A stretch of 59,347 nt of DNA from Pseudomonadota bacterium (lineage in GTDB: Bacteria; Chloroflexota; UBA6077; JAJPHF01): positions 1-59,347 of the forward strand of contig JAJPHF010000149.1 in the NCBI GenBank assembly GCA_021325365.1, read 5' to 3'. Under the pieces are notes generated by a model that had not been told where the DNA came from, ran no database searches, and saw only the letters and a list, made by a program, of their open reading frames with translations. The translations under genes and the position numbers were made by a program. Every line of letters begins with the position of its first letter. Within the stretch, counting starts at the first letter, position 1. Positions 1 to 7,312 of this stretch are shown in pieces.

Positions 1-134
1 CGAAGATCACTGGGTCGTTCAAGACGACGCTGCGGGTGGGGTTCAACATGATTAGCTTGATTCTGGGCTACCGCCTGCGCACGCTGGCGCGGCCCCGGCC
101 CGCGCGCCTGCAGCGCTCGGCAGAACAGACCTAA
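1..134 (+). CDS. Glycosyltransferase family 2, C-terminal fragment
   Basis: Only the last 43 codons are inside the window; the frame enters at base 3 and stops at TAA 132-134. The tail KITGSFKTTLRVGFN is basic and is followed by a hydrophobic stretch (MISLILGYRL). This resembles the C-terminus of family-2 glycosyltransferases that move sugars between nucleotide donors and lipid or glycan acceptors at the inner face of the membrane. The following epimerase and methyltransferase fit a surface-glycan or glycolipid pathway. The stop codon lies inside the left arm of the repeat element at 128-287, so the native end of the protein may have been altered by that element. The family call is an inference from a short tail and its neighbours. 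Confidence 0.5.
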   Translation, partial: KITGSFKTTLRVGFNMISLILGYRLRTLARPRPARLQRSAEQT

Positions 135-287
135 CCCCCCAGGCCTCCCTTCCCTACCAAGGAAGGGGGGAGCCACCCCGGCCCCGTCCCGGTCCCTCTC
201 CCCGTTCCCACATTGGGAGGGGGGCCCGAGGGGTAGGTCGGCCGGTTCTCCCCCTTCCCACATCGGGAGGGGGGCGGGGGGCAGGTC
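128..287. repeat. MITE-like GC-rich element with imperfect terminal inverted repeats
   Basis: The left end GACCTAACCCCCC (128-140) pairs with the right end GGGGGGCAGGTC (276-287). Inside are nested palindromes, including CCCACATTGGGAGG and CCCACATCGGGAGG copies and a CCTTCCCTACCAAGGAAGG hairpin. The same building blocks occur in the element inside mutS (35467-35632). No open frame inside suggests a protein. It fills the gap between the glycosyltransferase stop and the epimerase start. Confidence 0.65.
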
Positions 288-300
288 AAGGGAGCGAATT

Positions 301-1422
301 TTGGCGCGAGTACTGGTTACCGGCGGGGGCGGGTTCATCGGCTCCCACCTGGTGGACGCGCTCGTCGAGCGCGGCCATCAGGTCCGCGTGCTCGACAATC
401 TCAGCCCGCAGGTCCACGGGCGCGGGGCGAAGCCGCCGGGCTACCTCAACCCCCGGGCGGAGTTCGTGAAGGGCGACGTGCGCAGCCGCCCGAATCTCCG
501 CGCGGCGCTGGAGGGCGTCGAGGTAGTGTTCCACCAGGCGGCCGCTGTCGGCGTCGGCCAGTCGATGTACGAGATTCGCCGCTACGTGGACGTGAACACC
601 TACGGCGGCGCCGTGCTGCTGGACGTGCTGGCGAACGAGCCGCACACGGTCCGCAAGCTGATCGTCGCCTCGTCCATGTCGATCTACGGCGAGGGCGCCT
701 ACGAGTGCCCAACACACGGGCGCGTCTATCCGTCGCTCCGCTCGGAGGCGCAGCTTGCCGCCCGCGACTGGGAGATGCACTGCCCCGACTGTGACCAGCC
801 GGTGGCGGCCCGCCCGACCGACGAGCAGAAGCCGCTCGCGCCGACCTCGATCTACGCGATCACCAAGCGCGACCACGAGGAGATGTTCCTGACGGTCGGC
901 CGCGCCTATAAGCTACCCACGGTCGCGCTGCGCTACTTCAACGTGTACGGGCCACGGCAGGCGCTGTCGAATCCCTACACCGGCGTGGCGGCGATCTTCT
1001 CCTCGCGGCTATTGAACGGCCGTGCGCCGCTGGTGTTCGAGGACGGCCGGCAGACCCGCGACTTCACCCACGTCCGCGACATCGTGCAGGCGAACCTCCT
1101 GGCGATGGAGTCGAGCGCGGGCGACTACGAGGTGTTCAACGTGGGCACCGGCGTGCCCACCTCGGTGGCCAGGGTAGCTGAGCTGCTGGCCCAGCACCTG
1201 GGCCTCGACCTGCAGCCGGAGATCGTCCAGCAGTTCCGTGCCGGCGACATCCGCCACTGCTACGCCGACGTCGGGAAGATCCAGCGGCTCCTGGGCTACC
1301 AGCCCAGCGTGACCTTCCAGGCCGGCCTGGACGACCTGGTCGCCTGGGCGCGCGACCAGCGGCCGGAGGACGCGGTGGAGCGCGCCACGCGCGAGCTTGC
1401 CGCCAAGGCGCTGATCCAGTGA
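301..1422 (+). CDS. NAD-dependent nucleotide-sugar epimerase/dehydratase (extended SDR)
   Basis: Cytosolic extended short-chain dehydrogenase acting on a nucleotide sugar. The N-terminus carries the Rossmann motif GGGGFIGSHL (residues 8-17), followed by an SSMSIYGEG serine loop near residue 125 and the catalytic Y185-x3-K189 (YAITK). Between the serine loop and the tyrosine is an insert with C136-x2-H and C161-x2-C164, which looks like a small zinc ribbon. Such an insert occurs in a subgroup related to dTDP-rhamnose 4-epimerases. The 373-aa length is normal. Translation appears to start at TTG 301, just after the repeat, with GGGAG about 7 bases upstream. The stop overlaps the start of the methyltransferase by 4 bases, so the two are coupled. 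The exact sugar is unknown. Confidence 0.85.
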   Translation: MARVLVTGGGGFIGSHLVDALVERGHQVRVLDNLSPQVHGRGAKPPGYLNPRAEFVKGDVRSRPNLRAALEGVEVVFHQAAAVGVGQSMYEIRRYVDVNTYGGAVLLDVLANEPHTVRKLIVASSMSIYGEGAYECPTHGRVYPSLRSEAQLAARDWEMHCPDCDQPVAARPTDEQKPLAPTSIYAITKRDHEEMFLTVGRAYKLPTVALRYFNVYGPRQALSNPYTGVAAIFSSRLLNGRAPLVFEDGRQTRDFTHVRDIVQANLLAMESSAGDYEVFNVGTGVPTSVARVAELLAQHLGLDLQPEIVQQFRAGDIRHCYADVGKIQRLLGYQPSVTFQAGLDDLVAWARDQRPEDAVERATRELAAKALIQ

Positions 1423-2162
1423 CGGCGGGGCACACGCACGGCCATGGGCACGGCCACGGGCACGACGGGGCGCTGACCGTCGTGCCGCCCGGCGCGCACT
1501 TCGACAGTATCGCCGCCCTGTACAATGCCAGCCTGCCGCCCCACGTCGTGCGCCATTACCTGGAGAAGCGCGTGGCCTTCGTGCGCAGCCGCGTGCCCGC
1601 GCCAGCGCGCCTGCTCGACGTGGGCTGCGGGACGGGGCTGCTGGCGCAGCGGCTGTCGCGGGAGGGCTACGAGGTCGTCGGCCTGGACCTCTCATACGGC
1701 ATGTTGCTCCAGGGCAGCGCGGCGCTCCGCTACGTGCAAGGCGACGGCGCGGCGCTGCCGTTCGACGACGCTGTGTTCGACGGCGCCGTCACGGTGGCCG
1801 CGCTCCACCACATCTTCGAGCCCGCCAAGGTCGCGTCGACCATCCGCGAGATGCTGCGCGTGACGCGACCCAGCGGGGCGGTGATCCTCTGGGACCACAA
1901 CCCGCTGAATCCCTACTGGCCGTTCCTCATGCGGCGCCTGCCGCAAGACGACGAGGACACGCGGCTCGTGCCGGCGGGCGAGATCCTGCGGGCGCTGCGG
2001 GAGGCCGGCGCCCGGGGCATCGAGGTCGTGCGGAGCGGCTGGGTGCCGGACTTCACCCCGCGCTGGGGCCTCCCGGCCGTGCAGGCGGCCGAGCTCGCGC
2101 TGGAACGCCTGCCCCTCATCCGCCAGCTCTCGGCCCACAACGTCGTCGTGGCGCGGCCTTGA
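1419..2162 (+). CDS. Class I SAM-dependent methyltransferase with His-rich N-terminus
   Basis: Transfers a methyl group from S-adenosylmethionine to an unknown acceptor. The SAM-binding motif I LLDVGCGTGLLAQRL is near residues 64-78, with acidic motif II (VVGLDLS) after it, motif III around DGAVTVAALHH, and a C-terminal half typical of the Methyltransf_11 group. The start is GTG 1419 inside the epimerase stop (GTGA overlap), indicating a translationally coupled pair. Residues 5-15 are HTHGHGHGHGH, an alternating His-Gly run that could bind metal and is not part of the methyltransferase fold. The neighbours suggest modification of a glycan or glycolipid. Length 247 aa is normal. Confidence 0.85.
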   Translation: MTAGHTHGHGHGHGHDGALTVVPPGAHFDSIAALYNASLPPHVVRHYLEKRVAFVRSRVPAPARLLDVGCGTGLLAQRLSREGYEVVGLDLSYGMLLQGSAALRYVQGDGAALPFDDAVFDGAVTVAALHHIFEPAKVASTIREMLRVTRPSGAVILWDHNPLNPYWPFLMRRLPQDDEDTRLVPAGEILRALREAGARGIEVVRSGWVPDFTPRWGLPAVQAAELALERLPLIRQLSAHNVVVARP

Positions 2163-2202
2163 CCCTGCCCGGCGGTGGCCCGGTTCTTGCCGGCCGCGCG
2201 CC

Positions 2203-2237
2203 GGGGGGTAGCCCCCCCGAATTTGGGGGTGTATCCC
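2203..2237. other. Tandem C/G hairpins between methyltransferase and secreted protein
   Basis: GGGGGGTAGCCCCCCC can fold by itself, and its C-run can alternatively pair with TTTGGGGG just after it; GGGGTGTATCCCC forms a third small palindrome. These alternative pairings could act as a terminator for the epimerase-methyltransferase pair or as a leader structure for the next gene. There is no T-run, so the role is uncertain. Confidence 0.35.
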
Positions 2238-2342
2238 CTACAGCTGGCGGCCTCGCGACCCGTAATCTGGAGTAGGTGAACCGAGGCCGCGGTGTGCGAC
2301 AGAACCTTGGGCGCCTCACACTTCGACGCAGAGGAGTTGTCG

Positions 2343-3362
2343 ATGAACCTACGCCGCTCTTCGCGGATCCTGGCCGGCGCCGCCGTGGCGCTCGTGCTGG
2401 CCGGTAGCGTGTCCTGGGCCCCAGCCCGCCCGGCGCTCGCGCAGGCCTCGCCCACGAGCTGCCCCGTGCAGGCGCAGCCGGCCCAGGGCACGGGGCAGCA
2501 GGCCGCCCAGCAGGCGGCCCAGCAGGCCGCGCGCCTGAGCACGGGGCAGAAGCAGTCGCTATGTCTGGCGGCCGACCTACTCGAGCAGGCCAACTTCCGC
2601 CTGACGACGGACCTGGCGAACGCCCTGTTCCCCGGCTCGCTCGGCCCCATCGGCCCGCTGTCCGCGACAGACATCGGCGCGCACGCGCAGGGCCCCGATA
2701 CCGGCGCGCTGTTTGACGCGACCGTCGCCTCGGCGGCGACCGGGCTGTCGGGCAGCATCCTGGCCGGCGCCGGCCTAGCAGGCTACCTGCGGGAGCTGAC
2801 CATCGACAACCCCGACCCGAACTGGCAGCAGCCGGTGCAGCCAGTCACACCGCCCATGGTCTTCCCGAGCCCGTCGCCCGAGACCAACCAGCCGGTCGCG
2901 GCGTCGTTCCAGTCGCTGCTCGCCAACGAGGTGCAGGCGGTCGGCGTGGCCCAGGCCCTGGTGTTCGCCCTGCGCCGGGCGCAGGGCGCCGCGCAGGCCG
3001 GCCAGACGCAGGTGAGCCAGCAGCACCTGCGCACGGCGGGCATCCTCTCGGTGCAGCTCGCAACGCTGCTCAACCGCGAGTCGCGGCAGCGGCTGCAGAT
3101 GATGGGCGCCCTGAGCACCGAGCAGCTCCCCGTCTATCTCGGCGATCCGCCGCTGGCGCAAGCGCTCGACGGCGCCGCCATCGCGCTCGTGCAGTTCGCC
3201 GGCGCGCAGGGAATCCAGCCGCCGGTGTTCGCACCGCCCGCCCCGCCCATGGTCCCGGTCACGCTGCCGCAGCCGCCTCCGCCGCCGCCCCCGGCCGGCG
3301 GGCCGCCGCCGAGCGACGCGACCTCGCCGGCGCCGCCCGCGGCGTCCGGCGCCGGGCAGTAG
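2343..3362 (+). CDS. Secreted protein of unknown function, Pro-rich C-terminus
   Basis: A Sec signal peptide (MNLRRSSRILAGAAVALVL..., cleavage probably after PALAQA near residue 36) precedes a Gln/Ala-rich linker. A mostly helical Ala/Leu/Gln-rich region follows, and then a 45-residue tail rich in Pro and Ala. The middle contains two stretches that look like helical hairpins (LCLAADLLEQANFRLTTDLA and QSLLANEVQAVGVAQALVFA), reminiscent of ferritin-like helical bundles, but without an obvious metal-ligand pattern. ATG 2343 is chosen because GAGGAG lies about 7 bases upstream. A perfect palindromic terminator follows the stop. I do not recognise the family. Confidence 0.7.
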   Translation: MNLRRSSRILAGAAVALVLAGSVSWAPARPALAQASPTSCPVQAQPAQGTGQQAAQQAAQQAARLSTGQKQSLCLAADLLEQANFRLTTDLANALFPGSLGPIGPLSATDIGAHAQGPDTGALFDATVASAATGLSGSILAGAGLAGYLRELTIDNPDPNWQQPVQPVTPPMVFPSPSPETNQPVAASFQSLLANEVQAVGVAQALVFALRRAQGAAQAGQTQVSQQHLRTAGILSVQLATLLNRESRQRLQMMGALSTEQLPVYLGDPPLAQALDGAAIALVQFAGAQGIQPPVFAPPAPPMVPVTLPQPPPPPPPAGGPPPSDATSPAPPAASGAGQ

Positions 3363-3384
3363 CCCACGCCATCCCGCGGAGAGC

Positions 3385-3416
3385 GAGCGCCCGAGGCCCT
3401 AGGGCCTCGGGCGCTC
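3385..3416. terminator. Bidirectional terminator, perfect 32-bp palindrome
   Basis: GAGCGCCCGAGGCCCT is followed immediately by its exact reverse complement, and a short T-containing stretch (CGTGTCTTT) comes after it on the plus strand. It lies between two converging genes, so it can end both transcripts. Confidence 0.8.
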
Positions 3417-3449
3417 CGTGTCTTTGGACGCCGATTGCGGCGGATGCGG

Positions 3450-4325
3450 TCAGCGGCCCGCGGCGGCCGGCTGCCGCGCCTGCACGTAGTTGGTCATACG
3501 ACCGATCTTCTCGATGTCCGTGACCATCGTATCGCCCGCGTGGATCTGCCCCACGCCCGGCGGGGAGCCGGTGGTGAACACGTCGCCGGGGTTCAGCGTG
3601 AACACCTTTGAGGCGTAGCTGATCATCTCCGGGATCTTGACTAGCATGTCGGCGGTGTTCACGTCCTGCTTCGTCTGCCCGTTCACCCACAGCTGGATAT
3701 GCAGGTTGTGCGGGTCGCCGATCTCGTCGGCGGTCACGAGGTAGGGGCCGATCGGCGTGAAGCCGTCGTACGACTTGCGGCGCGAGCGGTCGCCGTCGCC
3801 GCGCACCGTGATGTCCAGCAGGATCGTGTAGCCGAGCACGTAGTCGAGCGCGCGCTCGGCGGGCACGTCCTTGGCCGTCTTGCCGATGACGAACGCCAGC
3901 TCCGACTCGTGGTGGATCTCGCGGTCGCCCACCTCGGGCAGATACACCGTGTCGTCCGGCCCGATGATCGAGCTAGGCGCCTTCAGGAAGACGTCGAACT
4001 CGCCGAGCCAGGCCGCGTGGCCGGTGAAGTCGCGGCGCGCGGCCATCTCCGCCTTGTGGGCGCCGTAGTTGGAGGCCGCCGCAAGGATCTTCGACGGGTT
4101 CAGCACGGGCGCGTTCAGGCGTACTTGGCCGACGGGCACGCCCTGGCCCTTCTGAGCCGCCTCCTCCAGCCGCGGGCGCAGCGTGTCGAAGTCGTGGCAC
4201 AGCCGCAGCCAGAAGTTGGCCATGTAGCCGTTGTCCCAGGCCGGGAGCGCGCTCGTCACGTCGACGATCGTGTCGTCGCGCACGACGCCCAGCCGGTGAT
4301 CGTTGAATAGCGCGAGCTTCATCAT
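3450..4325 (-). CDS. Fumarylacetoacetate hydrolase (FAH) family protein
   Basis: Cytosolic metal-dependent C-C bond hydrolase, isomerase or decarboxylase of the FAH fold, used late in aromatic-compound breakdown (fumarylacetoacetase, 2-hydroxyhepta-dienedioate isomerase, acylpyruvase). The metal site is visible as HHESELAFVIG (two acidic ligands) followed by an Asp about 30 residues on (LLDITVRGDGDRS). The C-terminal signature FTTGSPPGVG with GD downstream is intact. Length 291 aa is typical of the single-domain group. Two ATGs lie side by side (4325 and 4322); AGGAGGAG at 4326-4333 fits the second better. The gene stands alone and faces the secreted-protein gene. Substrate not predictable. 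Confidence 0.88.
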   Translation of the reverse strand: MMKLALFNDHRLGVVRDDTIVDVTSALPAWDNGYMANFWLRLCHDFDTLRPRLEEAAQKGQGVPVGQVRLNAPVLNPSKILAAASNYGAHKAEMAARRDFTGHAAWLGEFDVFLKAPSSIIGPDDTVYLPEVGDREIHHESELAFVIGKTAKDVPAERALDYVLGYTILLDITVRGDGDRSRRKSYDGFTPIGPYLVTADEIGDPHNLHIQLWVNGQTKQDVNTADMLVKIPEMISYASKVFTLNPGDVFTTGSPPGVGQIHAGDTMVTDIEKIGRMTNYVQARQPAAAGR

Positions 4326-4338
4326 CTCCTCCTCGCCC

Positions 4339-4411
4339 CCCAGTCCGTGAGTCAGCGTTGGAAAGGTTCACCCGAAGGGTAAACCTTTCCAACGCGAATC
4401 CACGGACTGGG
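4339..4411. repeat. Long near-perfect inverted repeat (about 34-bp arms)
   Basis: CCCAGTCCGTG (4339-4349) pairs with CACGGACTGGG (4401-4411), and GCGTTGGAAAGGTT pairs with AACCTTTCCAACGC around a CGAAG loop near 4375. Only a few positions in about 34 pairs mismatch. It sits 13 bases upstream of the FAH start codon on the minus strand, so it would be in that gene's leader if transcribed. It could be a leader hairpin, or a mobile palindrome of the kind found dispersed in genomes. Confidence 0.75.
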
Positions 4412-4544
4412 GTCGCCGCCACGCTGGCCAAGAGCCCGCGCCATGATAGCACGCGGCGCGCTTGCCAAGCGCCGAGCGAGCAGGCATCATGGACGCGCAG
4501 CGCTACACGCTAGCCCCGCCGAGCCACCGAACTGGCCGGGAGCC

Positions 4545-4638
4545 GCCCTCACCCTGACCCGCTCCCTCTGGGAGAGAGGGCCCTGCGTGTGGGCCGCGCC
4601 GGCCGCCTCTCCCCCTGGGAGAGGGCGGGGGTGAGGGC
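4545..4638. repeat. REP-like element with GCCCTCACCC terminal inverted repeats
   Basis: GCCCTCACCC at 4545-4554 is mirrored by GGGTGAGGGC at 4629-4638. Inside are CTCCCTCTGGGAGAG and CTCCCCCTGGGAGAG palindromes. A related copy lies at 33283-33325. Apparent reading frames across it are repeat artefacts. Confidence 0.7.
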
Positions 4639-4659
4639 GAATCCCGGAGGCCGCAGCAG

Positions 4660-6114
4660 ATGGCGAAGATGACGGCAGCCCCGGGGGGGAACGCAGGCGG
4701 CCCCCTGGAGCGCTACTTCCGCATCCACGAGCGCGGCAGCACCGTCGCCGCCGAGGTGCGCGGCGGCGCCACCACGTTTATCGTGATGGCCTACATCCTG
4801 TTCGTGAACCCGGTGGTCCTCTCCACGCTGACCCGCGGGCAGGGCCCGGACTTCGCCGCCACCGCCACGATGACGGCGCTGGCCGCTGGCGTCTGCACGC
4901 TGGCCATGGGTCTGTACACCAATTACCCGTTCGCCCTCGCGTCCGGCCTGGGCCTGAACGCGGTCGTCGCCTTCGACCTCATCCTGGGCCGCGGCATCGC
5001 GTGGCAAGCGGCGATGGGGGTCATCTTCATGGAGGGCGTCGTCATCAGCGTCCTCGTGCTGGCCGGCTTCCGCGAGTCAGTCATGCTGGCGATCCCCATG
5101 AACCTGAAGCGGGCGATCGGGGTCGGCATCGGCCTGTTCATTCTGTTCATCGGCCTGGTCAACGCCGGGTTCGTGCGGGTGCCGGTCGAGAGCATCCCCA
5201 TCGTCAACGGGCAGGCCGCCGGCCAGCCGGAGCCGCCCGTGACGCTCGGCAACCTCACGGGGTGGCCGATCTTCGTGGCGACCTTCGGGCTGTTCCTGAG
5301 CGCGCTGCTGCTGGCCCGGCGCGTGCGCGGCGCGCTGCTGATCGGCATCCTCGCGACCACCGCGGTGGCCATCGCCATCCACTACGCCACCGGCGCCAGC
5401 GTGTCGGCCGCGGGAGGGGCGCAGGGCGCTCTGCCCGACCGGCTCGCGCCCGTGTCGTTCGCCACGCTCGGCGCCGGGCTGAACTTCGGCGTCTTCCAGG
5501 CCGTGGGCGTGATTACCGCCCTGCTCGTGATCTTCTCGCTAATGCTGTCCGACTTCTTCGACACAATGGGAACGGTGATCGGCATCGGCGACGAGGCGGG
5601 CTGGCTGGACGCGCAGGGAAACCTGCCCGGCATCCGGCGGGTGCTGCTGGTGGACGGGATTTCGGCGGCCGTGGGGGGCTTCTGCGCCTGCTCCTCGGTG
5701 ACGACTTATATCGAGAGCGGCGCGGGGGTGGCCGAGGGCGCGCGGACGGGCCTGGCGTCGGTCGTGACGGGGCTGCTGTTCCTGGCGGCGATCGTCCTCA
5801 GCCCGCTGGCGGGTGTGGTGCCCGCGGAGGCGACCGCGCCGGCGCTGATCCTGGTCGGCTTCTTCATGACCGGGGTGCTGCGCGAGATCGACTTCTCCAG
5901 CCTGGACGAGGGCTTGCCGGCGCTGCTCACCCTGGCCGTGATGCCGTTCACCTTCTCCATCACCGACGGGATCGGCGCCGGGTTCGTGAGCTACAGCTTC
6001 CTCAAGCTGGTGACGGGCCAGGGCCGCCAGGTGCACTGGTTGATGTACGTCGTCTCGGCCGCGTTCCTCGTGTACTTTGGCACCGGCCTGCTGCGCGACT
6101 GGTTCGGTATCTAG
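4660..6114 (+). CDS. NCS2-family (AzgA-type) nucleobase permease
   Basis: Integral inner-membrane protein of 484 aa with about 12-14 hydrophobic segments, predicted to import hypoxanthine, adenine or guanine by proton symport. The N-terminus (RGGATTFIVMAYILFVNPVV) and the GLGLNAVVAF and GVIFMEGVV stretches are typical of the AzgA branch of NCS2. So is the conserved DFFDTMGTVIGIG loop in the middle. ATG 4660 has GGAGG about 9 bases upstream. It is flanked by a REP-like repeat upstream and a PsiE-like gene downstream. Together with the two molybdenum hydroxylases further on, it hints at purine scavenging, but no purine-ring-opening gene adjoins it. Confidence 0.9.
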   Translation: MAKMTAAPGGNAGGPLERYFRIHERGSTVAAEVRGGATTFIVMAYILFVNPVVLSTLTRGQGPDFAATATMTALAAGVCTLAMGLYTNYPFALASGLGLNAVVAFDLILGRGIAWQAAMGVIFMEGVVISVLVLAGFRESVMLAIPMNLKRAIGVGIGLFILFIGLVNAGFVRVPVESIPIVNGQAAGQPEPPVTLGNLTGWPIFVATFGLFLSALLLARRVRGALLIGILATTAVAIAIHYATGASVSAAGGAQGALPDRLAPVSFATLGAGLNFGVFQAVGVITALLVIFSLMLSDFFDTMGTVIGIGDEAGWLDAQGNLPGIRRVLLVDGISAAVGGFCACSSVTTYIESGAGVAEGARTGLASVVTGLLFLAAIVLSPLAGVVPAEATAPALILVGFFMTGVLREIDFSSLDEGLPALLTLAVMPFTFSITDGIGAGFVSYSFLKLVTGQGRQVHWLMYVVSAAFLVYFGTGLLRDWFGI

Positions 6115-6174
6115 CGCCAGGCGCCTGCGCGGTCGCGGGGGCCGACGCGCGGTGCGCTACAACTGGGAGATGCG

Positions 6175-6660
6175 ATGGAGTGGACTGCCCGGCATCAGCG
6201 GATCGAGCGCCGGCTGGAGGCCGGCGGGCAGGCCTGGGGCCGCTGGCTCGACATCGGCGAGAACCTCGTGCTGCTCGGCGTCGGCACCGTCCTGCTGCTC
6301 GCGGGGCTGCTCGTGGTGCTCGTGGCCGGGCAGGAGCTGCTGCACGCGCTCGCCTTTCGCACCTTCTCCGAAGACATCATCGACATCGCCGAGACGGCGC
6401 TGCTCGGGCTGATCCTCGCCGAGCTGGTCCATACGGTGTTGTTGCCGTTGCGCGGCCAGGCCTTGACCCCTGAGCCGTTCCTGGTGATCACCGTCGTCGC
6501 CCTCGCCCGCGACATGCTGCTGACCAGCGTCCTGATTCCACAGACGCTGGGGGTCGGTCCGCTCATCACGGGGCCGATGGTAGCCATCTCGGTCCAGGGC
6601 CTGGTCGCCCTGGTCCTCGTCGGCGCCCTGGTGCTCCTGCGCTGGTACCGCGCCCGCTAG
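6175..6660 (+). CDS. PsiE-like phosphate-starvation-inducible membrane protein
   Basis: Small membrane protein of 161 aa. The layout is an N-terminal amphipathic segment and four hydrophobic helices (around residues 28-50, 70-95, 100-120 and 128-155). It carries the family pattern of a short acidic loop after helix 1 and a positively charged segment before the EPFLVITVVALARDML helix, as in PF06146 (PsiE). E. coli PsiE is induced by phosphate starvation, but its molecular function is unknown. It starts 60 bases after the permease stop on the same strand, so the two could share a transcript. No Pho box is obvious. Confidence 0.75.
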   Translation: MEWTARHQRIERRLEAGGQAWGRWLDIGENLVLLGVGTVLLLAGLLVVLVAGQELLHALAFRTFSEDIIDIAETALLGLILAELVHTVLLPLRGQALTPEPFLVITVVALARDMLLTSVLIPQTLGVGPLITGPMVAISVQGLVALVLVGALVLLRWYRAR

Positions 6661-6711
6661 CGGCCGCCCCGCCCGGTCTGCCACGGCCCGGCGCGGCGGC
6701 GGCTAGACGGG

Positions 6712-7263
6712 CTAGCGCCGGTCGGGCGCGGGGGCCGCTGGCGGGGCGGGCTCGACCTGCGGCGTGGGCAGTGGCGGGATGGCGGGCGGCGGAACCGGGG
6801 TGGCTGGCCGGGCGGGCGCAGCCGGTACGTTGATCGGCGCCAGGCGGGCCCCCGCGAAGTCCTTACGCTTGGCGACCACGCGGTAGTCGAACGCGAGGCT
6901 GCTCGTGCCGCCTTTCTGCTCACGCACCTCGAAACTGGTGGGCGTGTGGCTCGCCACGTACAGCCCGTTCGAGTCGCCGTGTGGCGTCAGGAACACGTAG
7001 TAGTCCTGGCCCGTGTCCACGGCCGGCAGGAAGTCGCGCGCGATCGGCACCGTCGCCTGGCCGTTCACGAGCTGCGCGTGGCCGAAGTCCTCGAACCACG
7101 ACTCCGGGCTCTCCACGCTATACAGCACCCGATAGCTCCCGTCGGGATAGGGCACCGCGGCCGACAGCCCTTCGAGCGGGAGGCCGGTGCCGTGGGCGCG
7201 GAGGACCGGCAAGGCGAGGAGCGCCGCCGCGAGCGCCAGACCGAGGCTCACCCACCGAGACAT
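6712..7263 (-). CDS. Secreted protein with a conserved 'SNGLYVAS..FEVREQ' domain and Pro-rich tail
   Basis: A signal peptide (MSRWVSLGLALAAALLALPV) is followed by a roughly 110-residue domain containing YYVFLTPHGDSNGLYVAS, TSFEVREQKGGTSSLAF and YRVVAKRKDF. The combination recurs at the ends of secreted or repeat-rich surface proteins in soil bacteria, where its role is unknown. The last 40 residues are Pro/Ala-rich and probably unstructured. It is encoded 49 bases downstream of the first solute-binding lipoprotein gene on the same strand, so co-transcription is likely. Confidence 0.7.
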   Translation of the reverse strand: MSRWVSLGLALAAALLALPVLRAHGTGLPLEGLSAAVPYPDGSYRVLYSVESPESWFEDFGHAQLVNGQATVPIARDFLPAVDTGQDYYVFLTPHGDSNGLYVASHTPTSFEVREQKGGTSSLAFDYRVVAKRKDFAGARLAPINVPAAPARPATPVPPPAIPPLPTPQVEPAPPAAPAPDRR

Positions 7264-7312
7264 GGTTTGCTCCTTCCTTGCTTGCCTTGCTTACGGACGG
7301 CACCCGAGCGCG

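Noticed and set aside
4443..4634. Small plus-strand frame upstream of the permease
   Set aside because: Its second half is simply the translation of the GCCCTCACCC repeat element; no Shine-Dalgarno.
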